Assembly (NCBI GenBank): GCA_027924645.1
Contig: BSBN01000187.1
Span: 18,184,001 to 18,248,000 of the forward strand
Source: Cunninghamia lanceolata
Taxonomy: Eukaryota; Streptophyta; Pinopsida; Cupressales; Cupressaceae
DNA length: 64,000 nucleotides
Reading direction: 5' to 3'
Part shown: positions 23,161 to 35,032 of the stretch, piece after piece
Numbering within the stretch: the stretch's first letter is position 1
Layout of the letters: the number at the start of each line of letters is the position of its first letter
The notes under the pieces: model-generated
What the model saw: the letters and a program-made list of their open reading frames with translations, nothing else
What the model was told of the DNA's origin: nothing
Databases searched by the model: none
Made by a program: the position numbers and the translations under genes

Positions 23161-24257
23161 CATTAAATGATTAATCAATAGTGAAATATTCAAATTTGTA
23201 ATAATAAAAGTTGTAATAAATCTATATACATCATTCTAAGATCCTTGCCTACTATTATTCTAGGGTCCAAAACATTCAAATTTGGTATACTAAAAGTAGT
23301 AACAAATCTGGTAATCGTTTGGAAAGTAGAAAACAATGGCCAAGGGATATGTGATCCTTCCATCCTTTGTACACGACTCTACGCTCCACACTGTGGCATC
23401 TGCCATTGCTCTATTCCTGCACTTCTTTTTAAAGTGATAAATGGTCTGTCTTATTTTTAAAAAGAAAAATTAAATGTATGCATATTAAGTACAAGTGAAT
23501 CTGCTGGCTATTTAAACATTTTGAGAATTGAATAATTTAAAACAACACCTGCAGTGCAATTTCGTAAGATTATTTGTAAATTCAACTATAAAATACTATA
23601 TTTTTGCCACTGGTTGTTGATATGATATCTATCGTAGTAAAATAAAATCCTACTAGCCTCCTATTATACAGTTCAGGCCAGAAACTTCCCAGTAAAGCAC
23701 AGATAATTCAAAATTTTCATTTTTTACAGTTCAAAATTATTTTTGATTCTGGATAACAGCTGTGTAAAGAATTCTATGTGGATTTATTAGTGCACTAAAT
23801 ATCTGGGGTATTGTAGAATCTCCTCCTCCATTGAATTTCCGTCAGATGAGGAAGAGTTTATTGCTATTCTCGTTGTACACTTTTCAAAATCAGAGCGCCA
23901 GAAAATCTAAACCCAAGCTGGAAAGAAATATTTCTTGACAGATCATGCATCCTGATGCCGTATGTTCCAATCTTCTCGCTGTCATGCTATACCCATAAAT
24001 TACAAAAAGCATACATTTTGGTTTGACACAAATTGGTAAAATTTAATTTGCTACCAGGTGCTTTAAATTGTTGAAATTCAAAGAGGAGTTCCTTTACTTC
24101 TGTGGTTTATGTTGATGGGTATGCTGTTTTTATTGGATTACCTTCATCAGACTTTAAACATGGACAGTCAACCTTGCCTGTCAAGCAATTTTTTTTTATG
24201 ACAGTTATCTGTTTAATAGTGTCTTTAAAATACTATTGTATACAATAGTATAAGTAA
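23161..24257 (+). repeat. U block after R1, truncated
   Basis: It matches U1, U' and U2 but stops at 24257 inside its MITE copy. The next base belongs to the start of another R block. About 1.1 kb remains of the 1.5 kb seen in other copies, and the LINE and D block that should follow are missing. Confidence 0.8.
24164..24257. mobile_element. hAT-like MITE, left part only
   Basis: It begins CAGTCAACC after CATGGA, like the copy at 46638, with the same 16-bp gap in the left inverted repeat. It is cut at 24257 by the array junction. Confidence 0.55.
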
Positions 24258-24600
24258 CCACATAGTGACTAGTTCATATAGACATCACATGTTCACACAT
24301 ACTGATTTGCTCCATCATACACTGCATATACATAATGGGAATAACTTAGGCATGCGTCACACATACATAGTGTGACTAACTCATACATGCAACTTACCTA
24401 CACAATATAATTAGATTACACATACATCACATATACACAAGGTGATTAGCCCATTCAGGGGTCACATATACTATATAGTGAGTAATTCACACACACACAC
24501 ATCACATATATACAATGCGACTAACTCATGCATGAACCCCACCCACACAGTGTGATTGTCTCATGTGCATATCATAGATATGTATAGTGACTAGCTAGCA
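24258..24600 (+). repeat. AC-rich degenerate minisatellite, R' copy
   Basis: This is the counterpart of 18157-18480. It keeps the segment AAGGTGATTAGCCCATTCA that R1 has lost, and has a longer ACAC run near 24490. Confidence 0.6.
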
Positions 24601-25044
24601 AAAAGAGAATGATTGCCACCTTACTGTAAACATCTTCCCTTTTACCTAAATCACTCCCATATAATCCCGTAAGTATAGAGAAGGAATCTCATACTACCGT
24701 GTGGGTTCCATCATTTCTCAGTTTACTGCCAACTATGATGACAAGCAAACATCCCATACTACTTGTTGTCATCACTAATAAGGGGTAAGTGTAACAATAT
24801 ACAACACATGAGGTCACTAATAAGATCTCCATAGCTGACCAAGTGTCCACATCATCTTACAACTGGATAAACATAATCATGGACTTATGGATTTACCTCA
24901 ACTAAGACTAGTACTTGTACTACTATTCACTTAGACTAATTTAACAATCAGAAACATGAGAAATATGCATTCGATAGAAACAACACATAAAACACCCACA
25001 ATCATTTTGATACCCAAATGCTAACACTGAACTCTAAAATGGGC

Positions 25045-25195
25045 AGATACTGGCATCCATCACCTGCATACCACTGGTGAAGGCCAGACTAGTACTAGCA
25101 TCTATCACTTGCATGCCACTAGCGAAAGCCTACCTAAACCCTATAGAAATGGGTAGCTCCTAGCATCTAACACTTGCATGCTACTGGTGAAATCT
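25045..25195 (+). repeat. Threefold direct repeat, R' copy
   Basis: Same three CATCYATCACYTGCAT units as at 18910-19058, with similar spacing. Confidence 0.6.
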
Positions 25196-25224
25196 TTCTA
25201 ACCCAATGATACAACCAAATACTT

Positions 25225-28200
25225 TGTAACATCCACATTCTAAAAACATAGTAAAACCAGAAAATTTACCATAGAGTAATTCAACAAGGTAAAAATGAGA
25301 TAGATAATTTTTTTCTTTTATTCAACAAATAATCAAGTAACTACAATTACAAGATTTCTTTTACAAAATACAATAAACCCATATTGTCTTTTCATTTACA
25401 ATGTTTACAAATGTAAAACCATTACATATACAAATTTGGAATAAAAATTGCATCTAAATATCTGACATCTTTATCACAAGTCCTGGCATGTTTTCCTGCT
25501 TGGAGAGAGAGCATATTTCCAGTGATTTACCTCCATCCATAGACTGACGGTCTCCCACACATCATCCACATAGGAAGTTGTCCTTCCCTTCACGAGGAAT
25601 ATAGACCTTAGGTGACTAGTGGTAATTTACCTTTCCAAGTACATAGTGTTGTATTCTACTCAACTCTATCAACCATACAACCCTACCCTCTAGCTATGTA
25701 TGATTTCTGATAGGATGAGTAATTCGAATACAGTGAACTGACAATGCATGCAGAAAATAAATGCATTACTTTGGCCAAAGTTTTTAATATCAAGATCATT
25801 CATAATGAACGTAGTTGTCGTGTTCACCCACCCCTACTCGACTTGGATACTGTCATATTTTCGTAGTTTAAATCTCTTACCAACCCTATTCATACAATAG
25901 TTTAATCTAAGTCACAATAATAATACCTTTTGACTTGAGTAAGTCTTTATGACATACCATTCAATTGGTTGGTAATCAACTCTGGGGTTACCCTAATATC
26001 CCTTGTTAATACGATATAACAATATAACCATATCTTATATCTAAGAGTTCTAGATTCACAAATAACTCTTGTTTAATTTTAACCAAGTTTAAGAATACTA
26101 TAGTTCTCAAATAAATAATGTCTCCTATACAAAGGAACATAGAATAAATTTGATGATGTTTATAAACAAAACATATGCTAAGTATAAATATCCCTACAAG
26201 GTCATTCTCTAGTATACTTAACCTACTCCATTGAATTGGGTACACCATATGTATAATAAAGACAATTAGTCTTAAATGGGATTCTCATAATAACTTTACT
26301 CCATCTTCCATAATATCTCTTTTTACTACCATTGATATGATACAAAGGTTACTAACGATTCTTTTAAATCTAGTGCTCTTGGTTAAATAACATTATCCAC
26401 TATGCATATATGTATATCCTGTACAAGACAATATGTTAAATCATTATAACCTCATTACTTTATGGTTCAAAATGAGAGTATGGAAACATGGTTCTTTCAT
26501 TCGAGAATCTATCGTATGGTTATTCTCAATCTCTATATTGGCTTACTTCCAACTTAATTCAATAAGAAGACTATCTATTCAAGCTAATGACAACTTATGA
26601 TATTCTCCTTCTAAGATATTCATTTATCTTTCATTCTCTGATTGGGTATGATCATCGGTTGAAAAATCACTAAGAATATGGTTGATTCAGTCTACTATAA
26701 CAGTATACTCACTGGCATGACCAAATATCAACCATGTAAATATCATTCATTGTCTTCATCAACTACAGGAAAATAGCTCAAAATAGTTTACTTAAAATGT
26801 TAACTAAACTTTCCTAAGTTGATATTTATTAGATTTTGACTACCACATCATAAATTAAGAAGGTTAATCCTTATCGACGAACTCATACAATCGCCTATAA
26901 TACTACGATGTACAGTCTTAGATGAACTAATTGATTTCCTCAAGGTTTTAATAACACATGAACTAAGGAATACCTGGAAGTATACAATCTTGAGCTTGCT
27001 GAGATGTGCGAATAATCCACAGGGTCGACGCCACTAGACTGTGTAATCAGCTACTATCATAGCTACTATATTCTATTCTATATCTCCTTTTTAATCCCGC
27101 ATGTGTCTCTTCAACCAGTTTTTTTAACCCTCTTAATATAAAATAACATCAGCTCATATGAGTTGTTAGTCATAATGATGGAGGCACGACTCCTATAGAG
27201 TCACCTCATTCCCACCTCCTCTACGTTCGATTACAAACTTCTAATCAAAGCTTAACAGTCCACAATAGTTAAATCAAAACTGAAGACCTATTTAAGCATA
27301 AATCCCACATGTTGATGGGAGATATCAGCTCCACGACTCGTTGGTTGTGGCGGTTTAAAACCACAGTCCTCTTTCTAAGATAAGACCGACACATCACTTA
27401 AACACAACTAATCTTTAAATGTTGCACAATGAGTGGTTCGATCTACCACTAACACTATTGAAGACTCTCCTACAAATAAGCCTTTGGCTTACTCAAACAT
27501 TAAACCATCGATTCATTATGAGGTATTATCCTCATTCGATGTTAAGGAATCTACATATTGATTACATCAATTATAATTCCCATAACATCGCCTATACATT
27601 AGATAGATATAGTTTATTCAATAAAAAGATATTATTAAACAAAGGATTATAGTTATTGTGATTGGGTTGAGCTTGTCTCCCCATCATAATCCGTCGACAT
27701 AATTTACGTATTCTTATCTTGACTATATCGTCTTAATGTTAAGAATTGTTTATAATACGTCAAGTAACTTAATAATAATATGACAACCATTTTATGACAA
27801 TAACGTCGTAATATTTACATTAAACATAAATAGTCATAAATCAAATTCAAACGACATCGTTAACGTTATTAACGACTAAGATGACTTAATACTAATTAGA
27901 AAGATTTGAAAACAATATCGACTACTTGTCGATTAAGTTTAGAAGTAAACTGACAAGACAAAGCTTACCTCTTACGACACATTGGTTCACATTTTTGTTA
28001 TACACTTATAACTCGGTTTGGCAAATAAACCACTCGTAACCCAAAGTCTATATCTCTCTCTTGGAAAGATACTCTCTCTCTTTCTCTGAGAGTCATCTGA
28101 TAAATTCAAATCATGTTTCACTTGTCACCAAAAAATATGTCATCAGTGCATCATTAATCAATTAATTCAGATCTAATAAATCAAATATCATAATACAAAT

Positions 28201-28360
28201 ATTAAATCGATAATAACATAATCATTCCCATGATTTCAATAAATGACATTCAATAAAAACCACGTTTTTTCCCTTGTCATTAATCTAAACATCTTAACAA
28301 ATTTACTTATGTCCAAGTAAAAAGTAAAAGTATAGCAAGACAAAAATTGGGGATGTAACA
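25225..28360. mobile_element. Solo LTR of about 3.1 kb in R'
   Basis: It starts TGTAACATCC and ends GGATGTAACA, a near-perfect inverted terminus with TG...CA ends. TACTT is duplicated at 25220-25224 and 28361-28365; the other R blocks have one TACTT at this site. No open frame resembles gag or pol. The length and TGTAAC start suit a solo LTR of a Ty3/Gypsy-type element, but the family is not identified. CpG words are more frequent around 27650-28030 than in flanking DNA. Confidence 0.75.
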
Positions 28361-29514
28361 TACTTCTTCAGGCAGAGCACACTCTTTGGCTCCTGTCAAG
28401 TTGGAGCAACAATGAGCTTGTCTATAGGTGGGTCATAGGATTTATAATGTGGGTGATCACTACGGAAGGAGAAGAACAAGCTATGATGTAGGAGGTATTG
28501 CATACCACCTACCTATGCCCTCATAGAGCCCTTACTCCAACCATCATGTGATGCTAAGAAGTCAGCTCCTGTATCGATCTTGGTTTGGAATTCTAAAATT
28601 TAAAAGGTATAAGGACATGGATCTAAACCATACTATCCTAAGGGTTTACACTATAGAGTAGTTAATCAGGTTACAAATACCATATAGAAATCCATAAACC
28701 TTTACACATGATCTTATAGGTCTTGGGATCAAAATTACTAACGTGCAAGTAACATGAGCCCAAATGAGCTAGGTTGCATATACATAACAAAACAACTCAA
28801 ATGTTGAATAATCTCAAAGACCATTCACATCATTCCATTGTTACATAAAACCATAATATTTCTTAGACACAAATTCAACCCATGCCAATAATGTTATATA
28901 ACATTCTACTTTTGAGTACATAACATTCACAGGTTACCTATCATTAAACTTAACATAAAATTAGCCACCAAAACATATATAAAGCTAAACACCACACCAT
29001 GTTTGGTTAATACATATTATTACTTGCCCACATTTGACATAGGCAATCATTAGGAATTCCATCCTAACTGAATGTAAATCTAGGCACGTATTTAGAGTAG
29101 GAAAATCATCCACACATATCAAGAGTTGCTTACACCATTAGATTATAATGGCTTAATTTTGTGTCATCATTAAATCCAAGGTTAGTAGGTTTCCATAATA
29201 CAATTATAACCCTATCATGACAAAGTTTATCATACCCTTATTTCTTAGAAGAAATAGACCTCTCTAGGGTCTTGAGGCTAACATATACCTTTCTATGCTT
29301 ATTATTGAGCCCAAACACAAAACATAGTGTTCATCACACAAATTTCCAATAATCTTAGTCCCAACAAGTCTAGAGGCATTCTCATGCATTGACATTAGAG
29401 ATTGACCATGATGACAATAACTCTAAAAGTTCATCAAGGTTGAAGTAGATTATGGAATCCAAAACATGCAACGCTCAAAGTACGTAAGATTGATGACAAT
29501 GGAGTGCCCTTTTA

Positions 29515-29736
29515 TTAGCTCAGACCTATATAGTTAGGACTTATTAACTGGAAGGTGAGTTCATAGTCATCAAATGTAGTTTCAACCTCAAGATGAAACA
29601 TACTGAAGAGGGAAGGTTGATCAAGTTTAGGAACACCCCATACCTTGGAGTCATTCCCGCTACGGACTTGAGGTTCAAAGGTATCCTTCTCCCAAGAACT
29701 GCCTACATACCCGCTTCCAAACATGATCGAAGTCAC
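29515..29736 (-). other. Small repeated ORF, R' copy (unknown)
   Basis: The 73-codon counterpart of 20229-20444, starting MTSIMFGSGYVGSSWEKDT. It is open throughout. No family recognised. Confidence 0.25.
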
Positions 29737-30931
29737 ATGTAGTTCTCCTCACTTAATCTCTCAAGGGTTATACACATAGGTTCCTACCCTCAGGGTTTCA
29801 TTGTCACCCAAATTTACTACCCACACTTACTAATATTCCCATAATCAAATCATATCCAGAAATATGAATAACAAAATAAATCCAATTATAACAGAGCACA
29901 AGAAATCATTAGCCATAATATCTTCACAATGAAACAAATGTGCAAAGTCCTTATATTGGTCTATAGGATGTCCAACTACATTATGATTTAATGATATTTA
30001 GTATTATAGTCATCTATTATATTATGATATCCTTCCTAGCAGAACACAACAACATTGTCAAGACTATATAAAACCATATGAACTTGGAAAGACTCACAAC
30101 AATAATTATAAACTTTATTTAAGTATATGAACCATTCCCAAGATAGTTGGAAACACTATATAACTCAACTTAGCACTCAAAGATTCCTACACTTCTATCA
30201 TGCCCATCAATGGCAATTAAGTATATTAAACAAGATCAATCTCTGCAAGGACCTCCTAGAGAGTCAAAGAATATAATTTTGTTATGATCTTTTTCAGACC
30301 AAACTGACTTCCATAATCCTAACCTTGTTCACATCAATAATACTTTTGCATATTGATCATATCAATGATATGATGAGAAGAAAGACCGGCTACCATTATT
30401 GCATAAGATAATGACATTCAATAAGTTATTCAAAACCCCAAATGCATAATGTTGTGACAGAACAACTTTTCTTTTCTACTCACCCTTATTGCAATGATCT
30501 CGTATAAGGAATTTAATACTAATTTCATTTTAGTTTGCAAGGGTAGCCCATAATTAATCTTCTTATCTTCAACCCTTTAGGAAATGCTTTGAGACTTACC
30601 ATTACAACTATATACAAATGTCCAACAATTATAATTATTATATGTTTTATAAAGACACCATGATGGTGGTAAACTTGATTATAACTATTCCCGTGTATTC
30701 CCCAACCATTGAATGTGGGGCGTAATGACAACTAGGTTAAAATACTCCTAAACATATTTGTGTACATATGTAAATATCAATGTTTGAAGTATATTAAACA
30801 TAAGTATGGACATCAAAGTACAATGATATTCCACAAAAACAAATAGATACACAAAGTAAGAGCATACACTAGGCACACAAATTGTTCAATACCATTCCTC
30901 AAGGAAAAGCATCCTCACACATACAATATGT

Positions 30932-31107
30932 GATCTATTTGACAAAATGTCTCGAAGAAATGTGGTTTCATGGAATGCCACGGTTTTAGGGTATGTCTAA
31001 AATGTTTTGTTGAAAAGACCATTAAAGATTTCAAGCAAATGCAACTGCAAGTGTAAGTCCAAACCCCTCCAAAACATTGACAGCCTTATTAATAGCAGTA
31101 CCAAATA
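30932..31107 (+). pseudogene. PPR gene fragment, R' copy
   Basis: It reads DLFDKM, SRRNVVSWNATVLGYV, then stop. CGA is kept where R1 has TGA. The stop after GYV and the later frameshift are shared with R1, so the fragment was already dead before duplication. Confidence 0.6.
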
Positions 31108-31919
31108 TTTATTATGCATATCAAAACCTAGATCTTTTCTTTTTAGCCGCAAGAGTAAATAATTCAAAATTAAATATTATTTTAGGAAGGTGCATTATTC
31201 CATAAAACTCTAGGACTTGTCTTTTGTGAGAGACCTGCATGTACAAGGAAACAACTACAAATGCTTGGACTCCAAATTTATTCTAATGGATGGATTTATG
31301 GAATGTCACATTTATTTCATTTCTTTCTTTGATGATAGGTAAATTTGAACATATGGAATATGGAGATACACATATAATGGAATTAACAATAAATATTCCT
31401 TTTTAGGTGTTACTTTGTACATATTTACTGCAAACTCATTTCTTAGTTCTAAAGTATTTTCCATTGAGTTTAGTTAGTCTTATCTATTTGGGCTTTAGTT
31501 TTTATAGTGTGTGATGGTTAAATTTTGTGTCTAATCATCTTTCTCTCTTGGTACAAATATGTAAAGAAAAAAGTGGTACAAATATGTAAAGAAAAAAGTG
31601 ATGTGACAATGGCATGCATGTCCTATCATGGTATCCCATTTTGAATGAACTGGTTGTTATGGCTTCATTTTCTAATTAAAATTAAGATGTTCTTAGGTTT
31701 TCACATATATTCAAGATCCAAAACAGATTAACTATACCCTGTGTACATGTTACTCAATTTGTGATTTATCAAACAACATTTTTAGTACTATATAGCATTC
31801 TTGATAAAATCCTTTATTGTCATAAACCCTTTGCATGGCCCAAGTCTAATTCCAAAATCTAGTACTACTTATCCAAGTAATGGTTCAATGCAAAGGGGAG
31901 AGAGAGCATTGATTTACAC

Positions 31920-32162
31920 ATGTTAGTGGCATCATTGGTTGCCACCATCACATTTGCAGTAATATTTCAAATCTTGGGTAGAATGAGGATAACAAAGCCG
32001 CATCATAAACTTTTCAAATTCTTCATATTATCTAACACTCTGGCCTTGACTAATTCTCTTATGGTGGTCATCATGTGGTTACTCCAACAACTGTTGCTAG
32101 CCTACTTCTCTTTTGTGGTGACCAATCTGTTTGAGGTGAGCTTACTAGTATCAATTGTGTGA
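31920..32162 (+). pseudogene. PGG-domain exon, R' copy (open frame, acceptor lost)
   Basis: An 80-codon open frame MLVASLVATITFAVIFQ ... LFKFFILSNTLALTNSLMVV ... FSFVVTNLFEV with two or three hydrophobic segments, as in the PGG domain of plant ankyrin membrane proteins. The base before the ATG changes the acceptor to CAC, so the exon could not be spliced as in R1. The Pro-Gly-Gly loop signature is absent. It is probably a relic. Confidence 0.6.
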
Positions 32163-32423
32163 ATGATAGAAGCATTCATGAGCACCATCATTAATATCAT
32201 AATACCCTGCAATTTTTAGATTTTAAAAAATTAAGAATAAGAAGGCTACCTTGAAGTATAATTCACTTTTGCAGTACAATGTCTTTCTTACATCCATGCC
32301 ACCACTTTATGTTGTGTAAATGTGTTTTGTGCTGCGATGACTCAAATTATTATGAGGTGCAAGTTTAATAGCTACAATGATAGGACTAGGATTATAATTA
32401 GTGTGTCTTTTCAAATAGTGAAA

Positions 32424-33962
32424 CATTAAACTATTAATCAATAGTGAAACATTCAAATTTGGTATACTAAAATTAGTAACAAATCTATATACATCATTCT
32501 AAAATCCTTGCCTACTATTATTCTAGGGTCCAAAACATTCAAATTTGGTATACTGAAAGTAGTAACAAATCTGGTAATCGTTTGGAAAGTAGAAAGCAAT
32601 GGCCAGGGATATGCCATCCTTCCATCCGTTGTAAACAACTCTATGTTCCACGCTGTGGCATCTGCCATTGCTCCATGCCTGCACTTTTTTTAAAAGTGAT
32701 AAATGGTCTGTCTTATTTTTAAAAAGGAAAAATTAAATGGGTGGATATTAAGTACAAGTTAATCTGCTGGCTATTTAAACATTTTGAGAATTGAATAATT
32801 TAAAACAACACCTGCAGTGCAATTTCGTAAGACTATTTGTAAATTCAACTATACAATACTATATTTTTGCCACTGGTTGTTGATATGATATCTATGGTAG
32901 TAAAATAAAATCCTACTAGCCTCCTACTATACAGTTGAGGCCAGAAACTTCCCAGTAAAGCACAGATAATTAAAAAAATTCATTTTTTACAGTTCAAAAT
33001 TATTTTTGATTCTGGATAACAGCTGTGTAAAGAATTCTATGTGGATATATTAGTGCACTAAATATCTGGATGATTGCAGAATCTCCTCCTCCATTGAATT
33101 TCCGTCAGATGAGTAAGAGTTTATTGCTATTCTCGTTGTAGAGGTTTCAAAATCAGAGCGCCAGAAAATCTAAACCCAAGCTGGCAAGAAATATTTTAGT
33201 AATTTTTCTTGACAGATCATGCATCCTGATGCCGTATGTTCCAATCTTCTCGCTGTCATGCTATACCCATAAATTATAAAAAGCATACATTTTGGTTTGA
33301 CACAAATCGGTAAAATTTAATTCGCTACTAGTTTCTTTAAATGGTTGAAATTCAAAGGGGAGTTCCTTTACTTCTGTGGTTTATGTTGATGGGTATGCTG
33401 TTTTTATTGGGTTGACTCTAAACATGGAGCTTGCAGGGCTTAAATTTGACACTCAACCTTGCCTTTCAAGCAATTTTTTTATGACAGTTATCTATTCAAT
33501 AGTGTCTTTAAAAATACAATGGCATACAATAGTATAAGTAAATTATATAAAAACCAAATATATATATCAACATAATCCTATATCAATCTTGATAGTTTGT
33601 CCAAAATCTCTCATTTCATATGATAGTCTTTTCAAAATTTCAGTTGTATTTTACAAGTAAAATGCTTAAATACAGCTATACAATTGTCAAATTTAAGCCC
33701 TATGATGTACAGTTGTTTATGGTGGAAGTGGGTCCCACACTTAAATAACTTTGGTACATTGACTAGCATTGTAGTCAATGCACTGACACTTCACGGTGAG
33801 CACTAAACATTACTTATTTATAAAAGAATTTAAACTGTTCGGAACATTGTTTTGTCCATAAATAGATACCCACTTTATTTTTAAAAGTAAAACAATATTT
33901 TTAATTGATACAATAAAAACTTATCAATCAATGAAATTTACAATTCTTTTACAAATAAAAAT
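32424..33962 (+). repeat. U block before LINE L2
   Basis: A full-length U block of about 1.5 kb. It holds the most complete MITE copy (33434-33702) and a short internal duplicate of ATTCAAATTTGGTATACT. The hydrophobic ORF noted in U1 stops early here. No gene found. Confidence 0.8.
33434..33702. mobile_element. hAT-like MITE (269 bp), best copy
   Basis: The ends are CAGGGCTTAAATTTGACA and its reverse complement (last base changed), an 18-bp terminal inverted repeat with the CAGGG start usual for hAT elements. The interior is AT-rich and non-coding. The right flank in U2 reads CATGGAAG and the left flanks contain CATGGA, matching an 8-bp duplication; U1 has a single CATGGAAG and no element. 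Confidence 0.65.
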
Positions 33963-33972
33963 GCTAAAAAGT
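33963..33972. repeat. 5' target-site duplication of LINE L2
   Basis: GCTAAAAAGT, repeated at 39475-39484, identical to that of L1. Confidence 0.75.
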
Positions 33973-34108
33973 TCTCCGGTCAAATGGCTTGCTCAGGGTT
34001 GTGAGTGAAAACTGGCCTTGCTAGGGTTTTTGTGTCACCTTGCCTTGCGTTGTAGTTTTTCCTGTGTCATACCGCATTTATTGCGGGATGTGTAAGCCCT
34101 ATCTTTTG

Positions 34109-35032
34109 ATGGACTTAGCCAACTTCAACCCAACAGTTTCTGCTTGTGTTGATAGTTTGGTGGTTGCGAACAATGCCCCCCTGAGCAAACGTCCCAAGAA
34201 GTTTGTTCCAAAGGTCTTCCACAACGTAGCTTGAGTTTCCGAGTCTCCTTTTGCCTTGTTGGCATTTTCTTACCAATATTACCTCCTACTTAGAAAAGGT
34301 TGTTTGTGTTGAGCCCGACCGCTTTTACCAGGCCCATCCCCAGAAGTGGGTATGTGTGGAAGTTGATTTATTGTGGGACCTCAAGGATACCATTAACATT
34401 CAGATTGGAAATTTTCACCACTCTTAGTGAGTGCTTTATCTAAATTTACCCAATACTTGCTTTTGTTGCCAATCAGCGGAGCATAAGATCAAAGATTGTT
34501 TGCTTGCAGCTCCTAGGATTAAGACCTCACCGAGGGTCGCTAACCCTCTGCGAGCTCCTGAATCATCTAAATTAGAGGAGAAATGGACTATAGTAACCCA
34601 TAAAGGTAGGACCACTTTGACTGGTCAAACTCAAAGTAAAAACCAGGAGTCCGCTATAGCTTAGCCATAGTCGGCTGGCTCATCTCAGTCTCAACCGACT
34701 GGTGCGGTTCAACCACTGCCAGCCACTCCTGTGTAGCCGCAGTTGACAGTTTCAAACCCTTCTATGAAGGGGAAAAATGTTGCCTTATCCATTGCTCTTA
34801 AGGTTCTTGTTCATCCGAAGTTTGTGTGAACACCTCAACCAACGTCAATGCTTTCATCTCAGCCACCCAACTTCCTCTACTCCCGCAACCCCATTGAGCA
34901 ATTGGAGGAGGTTGAGATTGTTTTAGAAAATGAAGGAATGACATATGCCAGGTTTTTAGTCGACTACAGAATTCTTCCAAAATCACTACTCCTCTTTGGA
35001 GGATGAGGATGACATGCAAGAGTTTCCCTCAT
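34109..35032 (+). pseudogene. LINE L2 ORF1, internal deletion, intact zinc knuckle
   Basis: It starts MDLANFNPTVSACVD with a basic SKRPKKF patch. About 346 bp covering most of the DUF4283-like domain are missing at 34227, where the text jumps from the end of the basic region to LEF-type sequence. The zinc knuckle is intact: CFCCQSAEHKIKDC at 34458-34499 (CX2CX4HX4C). A Gln/Ser-rich tail follows, with stops. The frame ending EDEDDMQEFPS closes in TGA overlapping the ORF2 ATG at 35031. Confidence 0.75.

Larger units (their letters stand above)
24258..32423 (+). repeat. R block without LINE or D block (R')
   Basis: It starts at CCACATAGTGACT, the same point as R1 at 18157, fused directly to the truncated U block. 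It has the minisatellite, threefold repeat, small ORF, PPR and PGG fragments, and a 3.1-kb solo LTR insertion. Words shared with R2 rather than R1 include AAATTTCC near 29340 and a 25-bp tandem duplication at 31550-31599. No gene is seen at 28366-29514. Confidence 0.8.

Noticed and set aside
25225..28360. 3.1-kb insertion considered as a complete element
   Set aside because: It has no second LTR, no primer site and no coding frame; termini and target duplication fit a solo LTR.
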